A DNA stretch of 35,075 bases from Apilactobacillus kunkeei DSM 12361 = ATCC 700308 (GCF_001281265.1 NZ_JXDB01000015.1:1-35075); one strand, 5' to 3'; positions 16,307 to 23,731 are shown, counted from the first letter of the stretch. Notes: a model not told the origin generated them from the sequence alone. Numbers and translations are program-made.

Positions 16307-17692
16307 TTATGCATTAGAACGGGAAATAAGGCGTTTTATACCGATACCTGCATAGAATGCAACTGTCCAAATTACTGCACTAATTGCTCCGACTTCATCC
16401 CCTGGAATGAAGAACAAACTAACGAAAATGAATACGAAAAATAAAATGGTTAGTGGGCTTGTAAATTGGTAAGCAGGCATCTTAAATCCATGATCCAAGA
16501 AGTCGGATGACTTTCTGTATTTACGATGCGCAAACATGGTAAATAGATAAACGATAATACACATATCACTGGTTGCACCGGCAACTAAAGTGAACATGAA
16601 TGAAACACTATGAGTAACCGTTAGGATTGGGTTAATCAAGATTAAAGCTGCGGTCAAACCAATACTGGCGATTGGAATCCCGTTTTTAGAAACGTGAGTT
16701 AGGTTTTTATGAATGAATCCATCGGTATGAGTATCCTTAGCTAGTTGGTACAAATGACGACCTGCTGAGAAGATGATACTGTTCAATGAAGAAGCAGCTG
16801 ATGTTAATACCACGAAGTTAATTACAGCCGCTGCTGCTGGCAATCCTGCAATTGAGAAAACTTGAACGAATGGACTGTTAGTAGGAGATAGTTTTGTCCA
16901 TGGAATTACCACCATGATTACTGATAGTGCCCCAATGTAGAAAATCAAAATTCTCCATAGGGTTTCATTAACAGCCTTCTTAACGACTGTCTTTGGATCT
17001 TTGGATTCACCAAGCGTGATGCTGACGAATTCGATTCCTTGGAAGGCAAAAAATACCATTGGGAATGCGGCAAAGAAATTAAAGAACCCATGAGGAAACA
17101 TTGTAAAATGATCAAAAATATTCCCAAATGAAGCGTGACCAACTGGGGTTGTGGCGTGGAAGAACGCCATGAAAATCCCTGTCACAATCAACGCAACAAT
17201 GGCAATCACCTTAATCATGGCAAACCAGAATTCGGCTTCACCAAAGACCTTAACGGCAATGATATTCAATGTGGCTAAGACGGCTAAAAAGACGACTTCG
17301 ATTAGCCATGCCGGAATGTGTGGAAACCAAAAGTTCACATATGTAGCGATTGCTGATAATTCGGCCATGCTGGCAAATAGCAAACCAATCCAGTAACTCC
17401 ATCCGGTGAAGTACCCAGCAGTATTACCGATATATTTAGTAATAAACGCTACGAAAGTATGCTGACTTGGATCAGAGTAAAACATTTCTCCGATTCCTCT
17501 CATCATCAAAAAGAATAAACAACCAGTTACTAAATAGACCAATAATACTGATGGTCCAGTCTTTGAAATAGTACTGCCTGAACCTAAAAACAACCCTGTC
17601 CCGATGGTCCCGCCAATTGCAATCATTTGGACATGGCGATTACTTAGCGAACGAATTGTTCCATCAGCGTTTTTCTTGTTTTTATCATGCAT
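16307..17692 (-). CDS. Amino acid permease (APC superfamily), copy 2
   Basis: A 461-residue paralogue of the preceding permease with the same landmarks: LSNRHVQMIAIGGTIGTGLF at residues 12-31, GIEFVSITLGESKDP in helix 6, and GDEVGAISAVIW near the C-terminus. I start it at the ATG at 17692, 7 bases after GGAGG; an in-frame ATG 33 bases upstream has no ribosome site and would break the exact length match with copy 1. The two copies differ most in the loops and in the last 20 residues, which suggests duplication followed by some divergence in substrate or regulation. Its -10-like box (TAGTAT, 17757-17762) has no good -35, consistent with dependence on an activator. Confidence 0.93.
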   Translation of the reverse strand: MHDKNKKNADGTIRSLSNRHVQMIAIGGTIGTGLFLGSGSTISKTGPSVLLVYLVTGCLFFLMMRGIGEMFYSDPSQHTFVAFITKYIGNTAGYFTGWSYWIGLLFASMAELSAIATYVNFWFPHIPAWLIEVVFLAVLATLNIIAVKVFGEAEFWFAMIKVIAIVALIVTGIFMAFFHATTPVGHASFGNIFDHFTMFPHGFFNFFAAFPMVFFAFQGIEFVSITLGESKDPKTVVKKAVNETLWRILIFYIGALSVIMVVIPWTKLSPTNSPFVQVFSIAGLPAAAAVINFVVLTSAASSLNSIIFSAGRHLYQLAKDTHTDGFIHKNLTHVSKNGIPIASIGLTAALILINPILTVTHSVSFMFTLVAGATSDMCIIVYLFTMFAHRKYRKSSDFLDHGFKMPAYQFTSPLTILFFVFIFVSLFFIPGDEVGAISAVIWTVAFYAGIGIKRLISRSNA

Positions 17693-17800
17693 AGAAATGC
17701 CTCCATTCGGCTTTCCAATTTTCATAATTTATACTTATCCCACTTAATTGTTGATAATACTAGCATTTATCGCCCTTTTAATAAGCAAATCTGGATGAAT

Positions 17801-17837
17801 TTGTAACATTATACATACGACTTGTAGAATCATACAA
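17801..17837. promoter_or_regulatory. Two operator-like palindromes upstream of permease copy 2
   Basis: TTGTA-GAATCA-TACAA (17822-17837) is a perfect site 130 bases before the start codon. TTGTA-ACATTA-TACAT (17801-17816) is the same pattern with one mismatch, 21 bases away, so both would lie on one helix face. The first also overlaps the T-run of the neighbouring terminator. Confidence 0.6.
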
Positions 17838-17866
17838 AAAAGCCACACCATTTATTGGTGTGGCTT
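17836..17866 (-). terminator. Terminator of the 18.2-kb minus-strand gene pair
   Basis: GCCACACCA (17842-17850) and TGGTGTGGC (17856-17864) pair around a 5-base loop; on the minus strand a T-run follows. It ends the transcript of the genes at 17886-18811. Confidence 0.9.
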
Positions 17867-17885
17867 CGTTTCATGTGAAACATTT

Positions 17886-18242
17886 TTATTTATTTTGTGG
17901 CAACTTGTTATCTGCTAACACATCGTTAGTGTATTGTTCCACTTGTAATGCAACCTCAGCAGCGTTTGGATCATTTGGTTGTAAATGACTAGCAGTGTCT
18001 TGTGCAACCGCCCAGTAAGCCAAACTATCGGTAACTGGAACGATATCTCTAACAATTTCCATCTTTAATTCTGGACGTTGTTTTTGGAGAGTTTCAAAAG
18101 TTCCGTAGTTGGTAATCATGTGAATTTCACCGCCAGACTTTGGTGAAACACTCTTGAAGATTACCAAGTGTGATTCCTTTTGAGTGTCAGTTAGTTGTTG
18201 TTTGATTTGTTTCAATTGTTCTTTGTTTAATTGTAATGCCAT
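17886..18242 (-). CDS. Hypothetical cytoplasmic protein
   Basis: A 118-residue protein without membrane segments or signal peptide. The N-terminus is Gln/Lys-rich and helical (MALQLNKEQLKQIKQQLTD), and the centre HLVIFKSVSPKSGGEIHMI looks like beta strands. ATG at 18242 is preferred; GTG three codons upstream falls inside the ribosome site GTGAGGTG. It begins 14 bases after the stop of the Rossmann-fold gene and is surely co-transcribed with it. The family is not recognised. Confidence 0.75.
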   Translation of the reverse strand: MALQLNKEQLKQIKQQLTDTQKESHLVIFKSVSPKSGGEIHMITNYGTFETLQKQRPELKMEIVRDIVPVTDSLAYWAVAQDTASHLQPNDPNAAEVALQVEQYTNDVLADNKLPQNK

Positions 18243-18256
18243 TTTAAGCACCTCAC

Positions 18257-18811
18257 TTATCTTTCGATTAATCCAATGGATTGATTGATAAATTGTTGAT
18301 ATTCTACTACTTTCACGGCAGTGTTTGCAACATTATCCGCAGAAACACGACCGTATTGCATTGAGATTCCTTCATCAATTACGTCCAATTCACCTGTTTG
18401 TTCATCAACGATTTCGACCGGTCTTAGGATGGTGTATGGAATTTCGTATTCGTCAACCAACTTAACGGCGTATCTTTGTTGATTCAAATATTCCTTATTA
18501 TTATCCACATCTGAATAAGTCACTTCTTCGGTTAATTCATTATCGATACCGGCTGTTGATAACATAATAAACTGGTCAAGTGGTGGGTTAACGCGGTCCA
18601 ATGCTTGGATGACCGCTCCAATTTGTAGATCGACATCAAGTGGCCCCAAGAATGTGTAGATAACATTTACGCCTGCTAAATTATCGGCGTATGCACTAAC
18701 ATCCTCAAAATCGATGCCATCTAGTAAGTTTACTTCATATTGATTTGATAATTTATCATAGACCTTTTGACCTAATTGATGAAAATTACCAATAATCAAA
18801 ACCTTCTTCAT
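18257..18811 (-). CDS. NAD(P)-binding Rossmann-fold protein (SDR/NmrA-like)
   Basis: A 184-residue protein opening with MKKVLIIGNFHQLGQKVYDK, a Rossmann beta-alpha unit in which the usual GxxGxxG is degenerate (GNFHQLG). Later parts match atypical extended SDRs: INVIYTFLGP-like and FIMLSTAGID strands, a Tyr in QQRYAVKLVDEYEIPYTILR, and RVSADNVANTAVKVVE near the end, as in YwnB/NmrA-type nucleoside-sugar or redox-sensing proteins. ATG at 18811 follows GGAGGG at 6 bases; an upstream in-frame ATG lies inside that site's leader. It is the first gene of a two-gene operon. The exact substrate is unknown. Confidence 0.8.
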   Translation of the reverse strand: MKKVLIIGNFHQLGQKVYDKLSNQYEVNLLDGIDFEDVSAYADNLAGVNVIYTFLGPLDVDLQIGAVIQALDRVNPPLDQFIMLSTAGIDNELTEEVTYSDVDNNKEYLNQQRYAVKLVDEYEIPYTILRPVEIVDEQTGELDVIDEGISMQYGRVSADNVANTAVKVVEYQQFINQSIGLIER

Positions 18812-18898
18812 GGTTAACCCTCCTTCATTCATTAAATTTATTTTATCAAAAATTAATGCCTAAGTTAACGCCAAATGGTTTAAAAATCGGCGCTTAGG

Positions 18899-18917
18899 GT
18901 TCATAATTAATATGAAC
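18899..18917. promoter_or_regulatory. Palindromic operator candidate upstream of the aldo/keto reductase
   Basis: GTTCATA-ATTAA-TATGAAC is a perfect 7-base inverted repeat. It is directly followed by the -10-like TATAAA (18920-18925), 30 bases before the reductase start. A repressor of the HxlR, MarR or TetR size class could bind here. Confidence 0.5.
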
Positions 18918-18946
18918 GTATAAAAAATTTGAGGAGGCCTTTTTAC

Positions 18947-19879
18947 ATGGTAAAAATTGGTAAATCAAACGTAGAATCAACCCCACTTGGTTTAGGAACC
19001 AATGCGGTTGGTGGTAACAACTTATTCCCAAACTTAAAAGATGAAACTGGTATTCAAATCGTAAAGACCGGTCTAGATTCTGGAATCACCCTATTAGATA
19101 CTGCATTTGCATACGGTATGGGTCATTCAGAAGAACTAATTGGTCAAGCCATTAAGGGATACGACAGAAGCAAGTTCGTTATTGCTACAAAGGCCGCTCA
19201 AGACACATCAGACGGCGATGTTAAAATTAACAATAACCCACAATTCTTAAAGAAATCAGTAGATGATGCATTGAAACGTCTACAAACTGACTACATCGAT
19301 ATCTTCTACATTCACTTCCCAGATGACCAAACTCCAAAGGATGAAGCGGTTGCTGCATTAAACGAAATGAAGCAAGAAGGTAAGATTAAGGCTATCGGTG
19401 TCTCAAACTTCTCACTAGATCAAATCAAGGAAGCTAATAAAGACGGCTTAGTCGATGTTGTTGAAGATCAATACAGTCTATTACACCGTGATGCTGAAAC
19501 TGAAATGTTCGATTACTTGCGTGAAAACAACATTTCATTCGTGCCATTCTTCCCATTAGCATCTGGTCTATTAACTGGTAAGTACTCAGAAGTTGTTGAC
19601 TTCCCTGAAAATGATATCAGACACGGTAACCCTGACTTCACCGGTGAACGTTTCGAAAAGATCGTTGAAAAGGTTAACAACCTAAAGCCACTTGCTGATA
19701 AGCATGAAATTACTATTGCTCAATTAGTATTAGCATGGTACATCAAGAACCCAGATGTTACCGTTGTTATCCCAGGTGCAAAGCGTCCAGAACAAGTGAA
19801 AAGCAATGCTAAAGCATTAAACGTTTCACTAAGTGACGAAGAATATGCACAAATTGATAACGATTTTAAAAACATCTAA
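18947..19879 (+). CDS. Aldo/keto reductase
   Basis: A 310-residue NADPH-dependent oxidoreductase with a TIM-barrel fold, cytoplasmic. The catalytic tetrad is visible: Asp and Tyr in LLDTAFAYGMGHSEELIG, Lys in FVIATKAA, His in DYIDIFYIHFPD. The coenzyme-binding C-terminus reads VVIPGAKRPEQVKSNAKAL. It resembles the YccK/IolS-type AKRs that act on aldehydes or cyclitols. ATG at 18947 follows GAGGAGG; an ATG 18 bases upstream overlaps that site and was rejected. It is monocistronic with its own terminator, and may be controlled through the palindrome just upstream. The physiological substrate is unknown. Confidence 0.92.
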   Translation: MVKIGKSNVESTPLGLGTNAVGGNNLFPNLKDETGIQIVKTGLDSGITLLDTAFAYGMGHSEELIGQAIKGYDRSKFVIATKAAQDTSDGDVKINNNPQFLKKSVDDALKRLQTDYIDIFYIHFPDDQTPKDEAVAALNEMKQEGKIKAIGVSNFSLDQIKEANKDGLVDVVEDQYSLLHRDAETEMFDYLRENNISFVPFFPLASGLLTGKYSEVVDFPENDIRHGNPDFTGERFEKIVEKVNNLKPLADKHEITIAQLVLAWYIKNPDVTVVIPGAKRPEQVKSNAKALNVSLSDEEYAQIDNDFKNI

Positions 19880-19888
19880 TTAATTTTG

Positions 19889-19929
19889 ACTCCAATGTTC
19901 GGATTTTACTACGACATTGGAGTTTTTTT
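19889..19929 (+). terminator. Terminator of the aldo/keto reductase
   Basis: ACTCCAATGT (19889-19898) pairs with ACATTGGAGT (19914-19923), followed by seven T. Confidence 0.93.
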
Positions 19930-19966
19930 ATCATAAAAAGTCAATTTTTGTTTAAATTTGTCTAAA

Positions 19967-20040
19967 ATAGTTCGCTTTTTACTGGACTTATGTTCTAAAT
20001 ATGGTAATATATACGTATAATATTAATAAATACGAACATT
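19967..20040 (+). promoter_or_regulatory. Purine permease promoter flanked by two PurBox-like sites
   Basis: The -10 is TATAAT (20016-20021), with a weak -35 TTCTAA 17 bases upstream. AAATACGAACATT (20028-20040) matches the Gram-positive PurBox consensus AWWWCCGAACWWT at 12 of 13 positions. On the minus strand, AAAAGCGAACTAT (19967-19979) also matches 12 of 13. Opposed PurBoxes are the binding pattern of the PurR of Bacillus and lactococci. No guanine riboswitch is visible. Confidence 0.55.
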
Positions 20041-20055
20041 AAAGGAGAATGTTTC

Positions 20056-21366
20056 ATGTTAAAAGGAATTGCTAATTTCTTTCATTTTGATGAACTAGGT
20101 ACTAATTATCGCACTGAATTCATCGCTGGTTTAACTACCTTTGTTTCAATGGTTTACATTTTATTCGTAAACCCAAATGTTATGAGTGCTTCAGGTATCG
20201 ATAAGGGTGCCATGTTCACTGCAACAGCACTTGCAACTGCTCTTGGATGTTTCTTAATGGGAATCATCGCTAACTACCCAATCGCTTTATCTACCAGTTT
20301 GGGTACTAATGCTTTCTTCGCCTACTCAGTCTGTGTGGGAATGAAGGTTCCTTGGCAAACAGCGCTAGCAGGTACATTTATAGCAGCTATTATTTTCATG
20401 ATCTTAACTGCGTTCAAGCTAAGAGAAACAATCATCGACGCTATTCCTGCTGATTTAAAGAGTGCCATTGCTGGTGGTATTGGCCTATTCATTGCCTTTC
20501 TTGGTTTAAACCAAGGTGGCCTAGTTGTTGCTGACAAATCAACTCTAGTAACTCTTGGATCACTTAACGTTGGTAGTACTTGGTTAACCATCTTTGGTTT
20601 AATCCTAACTGTTGTATTAATGAGTGCCCGCGTTCCTGCTGCTATCTTCATTAGTATGGTTGCTACTACTGTCTTAGGTATGGTTACTGGATTAATCGCT
20701 TTACCAACTCACGTAGTTTCAAGCGTTCCAAGTATCAAACCAATCTTCTTAACTGCAATTTCACATGTTACTGATATCAACACTTTACAACTATGGATTG
20801 TTGTATTTACCTTCTTATTAGTTACCTTCTTCGATACCACTGGTACTCTGGTTGGTTTGGCTAAACAAGCTGGTTTCATCAAAGACAACAAGATTCCACG
20901 TATCGGTCGTGCCCTAGGTTCTGACTCAATAGCAATGGTTGGTGGTTCTCTACTAGGTTCATCCCCAATGGGTGCCTTCGTTGAATCATCAGCTGGTATA
21001 GCCGTGGGTGGTCGTTCTGGTTTCACAGTAATCGTTACTGGTATCTTCTTCTTACTAGGAACATTCTTCTCACCACTACTTGGTGTAATTACCGATCAAG
21101 TTACTGCTCCTGCATTAATCGTTATCGGTATTCTAATGGCTAACGCCCTACGTGATATTCACTGGGACAAGTTCGAATTAGCTGCTCCATCATTCTTGAT
21201 TGTATTAGGTATGCCACTTACTTACAGTATCTCAGATGGTATTGCTTTAGGTTTCATCGTATACCCAATCTCAATGTTAGCTGCTAAACGAGGAAAAGAA
21301 GTTCACCCACTAATGTATGTACTAGGTGTAATCTTCATTATCTTCTTCTGGCTATTAAACGAATAA
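20056..21366 (+). CDS. NCS2/AzgA-type purine nucleobase permease
   Basis: A 436-residue membrane transporter for hypoxanthine, guanine or adenine. It matches the AzgA/PbuG/PbuO branch: an N-terminal FFHFDELGTNYRTEFIAGLT, the VNPNVMS motif in helix 1, GTNAFFAYSVC, the substrate-site FFDTTGTLVGLA, and SSPMGAFVESSAGIAVGGRSG. There are about 12-14 membrane segments. ATG at 20056 follows AAAGGAG. It is monocistronic, with a promoter bracketed by PurBox-like sites that points to PurR control, and a strong terminator. Which purine it prefers cannot be read from sequence. Confidence 0.94.
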   Translation: MLKGIANFFHFDELGTNYRTEFIAGLTTFVSMVYILFVNPNVMSASGIDKGAMFTATALATALGCFLMGIIANYPIALSTSLGTNAFFAYSVCVGMKVPWQTALAGTFIAAIIFMILTAFKLRETIIDAIPADLKSAIAGGIGLFIAFLGLNQGGLVVADKSTLVTLGSLNVGSTWLTIFGLILTVVLMSARVPAAIFISMVATTVLGMVTGLIALPTHVVSSVPSIKPIFLTAISHVTDINTLQLWIVVFTFLLVTFFDTTGTLVGLAKQAGFIKDNKIPRIGRALGSDSIAMVGGSLLGSSPMGAFVESSAGIAVGGRSGFTVIVTGIFFLLGTFFSPLLGVITDQVTAPALIVIGILMANALRDIHWDKFELAAPSFLIVLGMPLTYSISDGIALGFIVYPISMLAAKRGKEVHPLMYVLGVIFIIFFWLLNE

Positions 21367-21376
21367 TAAGACAAAT

Positions 21377-21408
21377 AAAAAGAGACCTCTGTGGAGGTCT
21401 CTTTTTTG
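21377..21408 (+). terminator. Terminator of the purine permease
   Basis: AGAGACCTC (21381-21389) - TGTG - GAGGTCTCT (21394-21402), flanked by A4 and T6. The hairpin can also act for the convergent gene at 21416. Confidence 0.93.
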
Positions 21409-21415
21409 TGTTCAT

Positions 21416-21868
21416 TCATAATTCATTTCGATAATTTATATACTTTATTATAGGACCAATAAATAATCCGATTTCTTTAAAATTACTAGAGTTAATTGAA
21501 TCAACTTCTTTTGTTAAGAGTTTATGACCTCTTCGATGATTGTGAAGAGGAAGTGAGTATGATCTAAAACTAATTTCATTTTTTTTATTCAAAGAAAAGT
21601 CAAATTGGACCTCTTTATAACTAAACGAAATTAAAACATTGATATTATTTCGACAATATATCTTTACATCATCGGCATCAGGCAATTTTATTTGGATAGT
21701 TTTTAAAATATTTTGAATAACATTAGCCAAACAAATCAAATTACTTTGATTATTTATATCTGGAACATATTTTTGTGTAACAACATAATCTCTATATTTT
21801 TCATAATTATCCTCAACGTTTTGCTCATATGGTTCCATCGAGGAAAGAACATCAATAATATTTTGCAT
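21416..21868 (-). CDS. Hypothetical protein in AT-rich stretch
   Basis: A 150-residue soluble protein with no signal peptide or membrane segment. It is Asn/Ile-rich, with an Arg/His patch near the end (LPLHNHRRGHKLLTKEV) and a C-terminal hydrophobic stretch GLFIGPIIKYI. I start it at ATG 21868 behind AAAGAGATG; an in-frame start 42 bases upstream has no ribosome site. The codons are much more A/T-ended than those of neighbouring metabolic genes, and the region upstream is extremely AT-rich, which may indicate acquired DNA. The family is not recognised; a phage or defence accessory gene is possible, without support. Confidence 0.65.
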   Translation of the reverse strand: MQNIIDVLSSMEPYEQNVEDNYEKYRDYVVTQKYVPDINNQSNLICLANVIQNILKTIQIKLPDADDVKIYCRNNINVLISFSYKEVQFDFSLNKKNEISFRSYSLPLHNHRRGHKLLTKEVDSINSSNFKEIGLFIGPIIKYINYRNEL

Positions 21869-22190
21869 TAAATCATCTCTTTCAAAAAAATAATGTAGAC
21901 AAATAATCATCTACATTGCAAATTGTAATCCACATATCTTAAGGGAATTTAACAAACTCATTAAAAACTTAATAACCTTAATATTTTGAAATAACCATCT
22001 AAAAATTGATATATCAACAAAACCCAAATAATAAATTCCATATATATTTCATTTTTTATTTATTTTTTTGATTATATTTTTTTATAAAATAAAAAAACAA
22101 AATGTTAATAATAAGGAAATTTCAATTTTGATTATATAACAAAAGTATAACTTTTCATCAATTTTTTTATATAACATTTAGAACTAATTC
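21869..22190. other. Very AT-rich intergenic stretch
   Basis: About 320 bases, mostly A/T, with long T and A runs around 22055-22105. No reading frame, RNA gene or repeat could be supported. It separates the divergent hypothetical gene from the structured leader that follows. Confidence 0.6.
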
Positions 22191-22197
22191 TTGCTAG

Positions 22198-22330
22198 CGG
22201 TGTTAGAATTCAATTGTTGATAAAACAAAAACCCTAAGTCTATGAATATAACACCATTTATGAACACTCCTCTCTATTTTATCAACACTTAAGAACAATG
22301 ACACCGATACTATGTCGGTGTTATTTATTA
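22198..22330 (+). ncRNA. Structured leader RNA with possible pseudoknot and attenuator hairpin
   Basis: Two interleaved perfect pairings are visible. TGTTGATAAAA (22215-22225) pairs with TTTTATCAACA (22277-22287), 11 bases. GGTGTTA (22199-22205) pairs with TAACACC (22249-22255), 7 bases. The order 5'A-5'B-3'A-3'B is a pseudoknot topology. A hairpin ACACCGA / TCGGTGT (22301-22307, 22315-22321) follows, with a short T-rich tail. CGGTGTTA occurs both at 22198 and in this hairpin, so TAACACC could pair with either, giving a switch. The element ends just before the RNase H-like gene. The folding is proposed from base complementarity only. Confidence 0.4.
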
Positions 22331-22350
22331 TCTAATTGAGGTGATGCTTT

Positions 22351-22839
22351 ATGTCAGAATTAAATGAAGCAGATTACAACATTAGACTGTACGCTAATGG
22401 CGTGTACTATGATAACGATTGTATTAAAGATGCTCCACTAACTAGCACTGCAGTATGGGTATTTCTTATCATTAAAGACGATACCTTTTATCATGTTTCA
22501 ACTAAGCAAGATGTCCTTATGGATGATCGTCTTGAAATGTTGGGAATAATTGATGGATTAGACGATTTACTATTTAAAGGATGGCAACACGAGCACATTC
22601 ATGTTCACATTATGGAAGAACATCTTGCTAAAGCTATCCGATTGGGATGGCTATCATCTTGGGCTAACAATGGATGGAAAACCAAAGATGGCAACAAAAT
22701 TGAAAAGATCGAACTTATGATGCGACTGCAGAGTTTACTAGATCAATTCGACAATCTGCAATGTACATGGGATCCGCTACATGATGACTTTGCATATAGC
22801 AAACTCTCTTTTATCCTTCGAAGATTAACTAATAAGTAA
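22351..22839 (+). CDS. RNase HI-like protein with degenerate active site
   Basis: A 162-residue protein. Its middle aligns by eye with E. coli RNase HI: DRLEMLGIIDGLDDL matches NRMELMAAIVALEAL, and WLSSWANNGWKTKDGNKIEK matches [20 protein letters not shown], followed by IELMMRLQSLL for VDLWQRLDAAL. Of the four catalytic carboxylates, only Glu62 (E48) is kept. Asp10 becomes Asn16 (YANG for FTDG), Asp70 becomes Glu89 (IMEEHL for STDSQYV), and Asp134 is missing in HDDFAYSKLS. It should therefore be inactive or have altered chemistry while possibly still binding RNA/DNA hybrids. ATG at 22351 follows GAGGTGAT. The gene is monocistronic behind the structured leader. It may be a regulatory or structural hybrid-binding protein; the function is unknown. 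Confidence 0.75.
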   Translation: MSELNEADYNIRLYANGVYYDNDCIKDAPLTSTAVWVFLIIKDDTFYHVSTKQDVLMDDRLEMLGIIDGLDDLLFKGWQHEHIHVHIMEEHLAKAIRLGWLSSWANNGWKTKDGNKIEKIELMMRLQSLLDQFDNLQCTWDPLHDDFAYSKLSFILRRLTNK

Positions 22840-22847
22840 AGACATAA

Positions 22848-22878
22848 AAAGCCATAAAGCTTTTGCTTTATGGCTTAT
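22848..22878. terminator. Bidirectional terminator
   Basis: AGCCATAAAGC (22850-22860) - TTTT - GCTTTATGGCT (22865-22875). An A-run on the plus-strand 5' side gives a T-run for the convergent crcB genes. Confidence 0.85.
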
Positions 22879-22883
22879 ATGTT

Positions 22884-23234
22884 TTAAATAACATATCCTA
22901 AGAATGCCATGGTAATTCCAATCAAAGCACTTAATACATAATAAAAACATGCAACTGCTTTTTTCCTGGTACCTAATTGTACTGTTTCATTCATATAGGT
23001 AGAAAAAGTGGTGTATCCACCTAATACGGCGATAGAAAAAGCAAGGATAAAAGTATTTTTAGGTAGCTGTCCATTAACCAATCCTAACAGAAATGATCCA
23101 GTGATGTTAATGAAGAAAGTCGCCACTGGAAAGGCGTTTTTCGAAAACATCTTCTTTAGTCCATTGGTAACTCCAAAACGGATTAGAGAACCAACTGCGG
23201 CACCCAAACCAACGATTAAAACACTCTCAATCAT
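22884..23234 (-). CDS. crcB: CrcB/Fluc fluoride channel subunit
   Basis: A 116-residue, four-helix membrane protein that exports fluoride. Typical features: GLGAAVGSLIRFGV at the N-terminus, an Asn in FFINITGSFLLGLVNG, and the pore motif GGYTTFSTYMNE. Its start overlaps the stop of the upstream crcB by 4 bases (ATGA), so the two are translationally coupled and likely form the heterodimer found in many Gram-positives. No fluoride riboswitch could be recognised upstream of the pair. Confidence 0.93.
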   Translation of the reverse strand: MIESVLIVGLGAAVGSLIRFGVTNGLKKMFSKNAFPVATFFINITGSFLLGLVNGQLPKNTFILAFSIAVLGGYTTFSTYMNETVQLGTRKKAVACFYYVLSALIGITMAFLGYVI

Positions 23235-23614
23235 AGTTGATCCTCCTTATTTTCAAAGCTTTGGCCTAATTTATTTCCAATCTGAGCTAATATTAAACCT
23301 CCGATTAGACTCACTAATACGTATAAAAGACCTATACCAATTTTGTGGTTTAAAAACAAATTGACACTGTCGAATGAAAATGTTGAAAAAGTGGTAAACC
23401 CACCAACTAAGCCAACACTTAGTCCTGTCATTAAATCATTAGATATCTCAATTAAATAAGGAAGTGCACCAGTGATAAACGCTAAGACAAACGCACCAAT
23501 TAAGTTAATTATGATGGTTGCGATAAAGTGATCATCTCCAGCTAAAATCGTGAAGTATCCACGCAAAATACCGCCAATAAAGGCTAGAAGAAATATGTAT
23601 AGTACTCTTCTCAT
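23231..23614 (-). CDS. crcB: CrcB/Fluc fluoride channel subunit (second)
   Basis: A 127-residue, four-helix fluoride channel subunit: LLAFIGGILRGYF, IIINLIGAFVLAFITG and GGFTTFSTFSFDS. It is first in the crcB pair; ATG at 23614 follows GAAAGGGTAA. Compared with its partner, the first motif is less canonical (GGILRGY rather than GSLIRF) and the C-terminus carries a charged tail (NKLGQSFENKEDQL). Duplicated crcB genes normally make an antiparallel heterodimer. Confidence 0.93.
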   Translation of the reverse strand: MRRVLYIFLLAFIGGILRGYFTILAGDDHFIATIIINLIGAFVLAFITGALPYLIEISNDLMTGLSVGLVGGFTTFSTFSFDSVNLFLNHKIGIGLLYVLVSLIGGLILAQIGNKLGQSFENKEDQL

Positions 23615-23702
23615 CTAAAATTACCCTTTCTATTTATAAACATTCATAATAATAAATCTTATCATATGTCGTATATTTACTATACCAATTAGCATTTTTA
23701 CT

Positions 23703-23731
23703 TTGACATTTAGTCTGTTAAAACTTATCAT
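23703..23731 (+). promoter_or_regulatory. Promoter of the fructokinase gene
   Basis: -35 TTGACA (23703-23708), a 17-base spacer, -10 TATCAT (23726-23731). It leaves a leader of about 125 AT-rich bases before the start codon, in which no riboswitch is recognised. Confidence 0.65.

Noticed and set aside
20000-20055. Purine riboswitch before the purine permease
   Set aside because: The leader is too short and lacks the conserved three-way junction sequences; PurBox-like sites are a better explanation.
22198-22839. Type III toxin-antitoxin (RNA antitoxin plus ToxN-like toxin)
   Set aside because: The layout RNA-hairpin-gene is similar, but there are no tandem RNA repeats and the protein resembles RNase HI, not ToxN.
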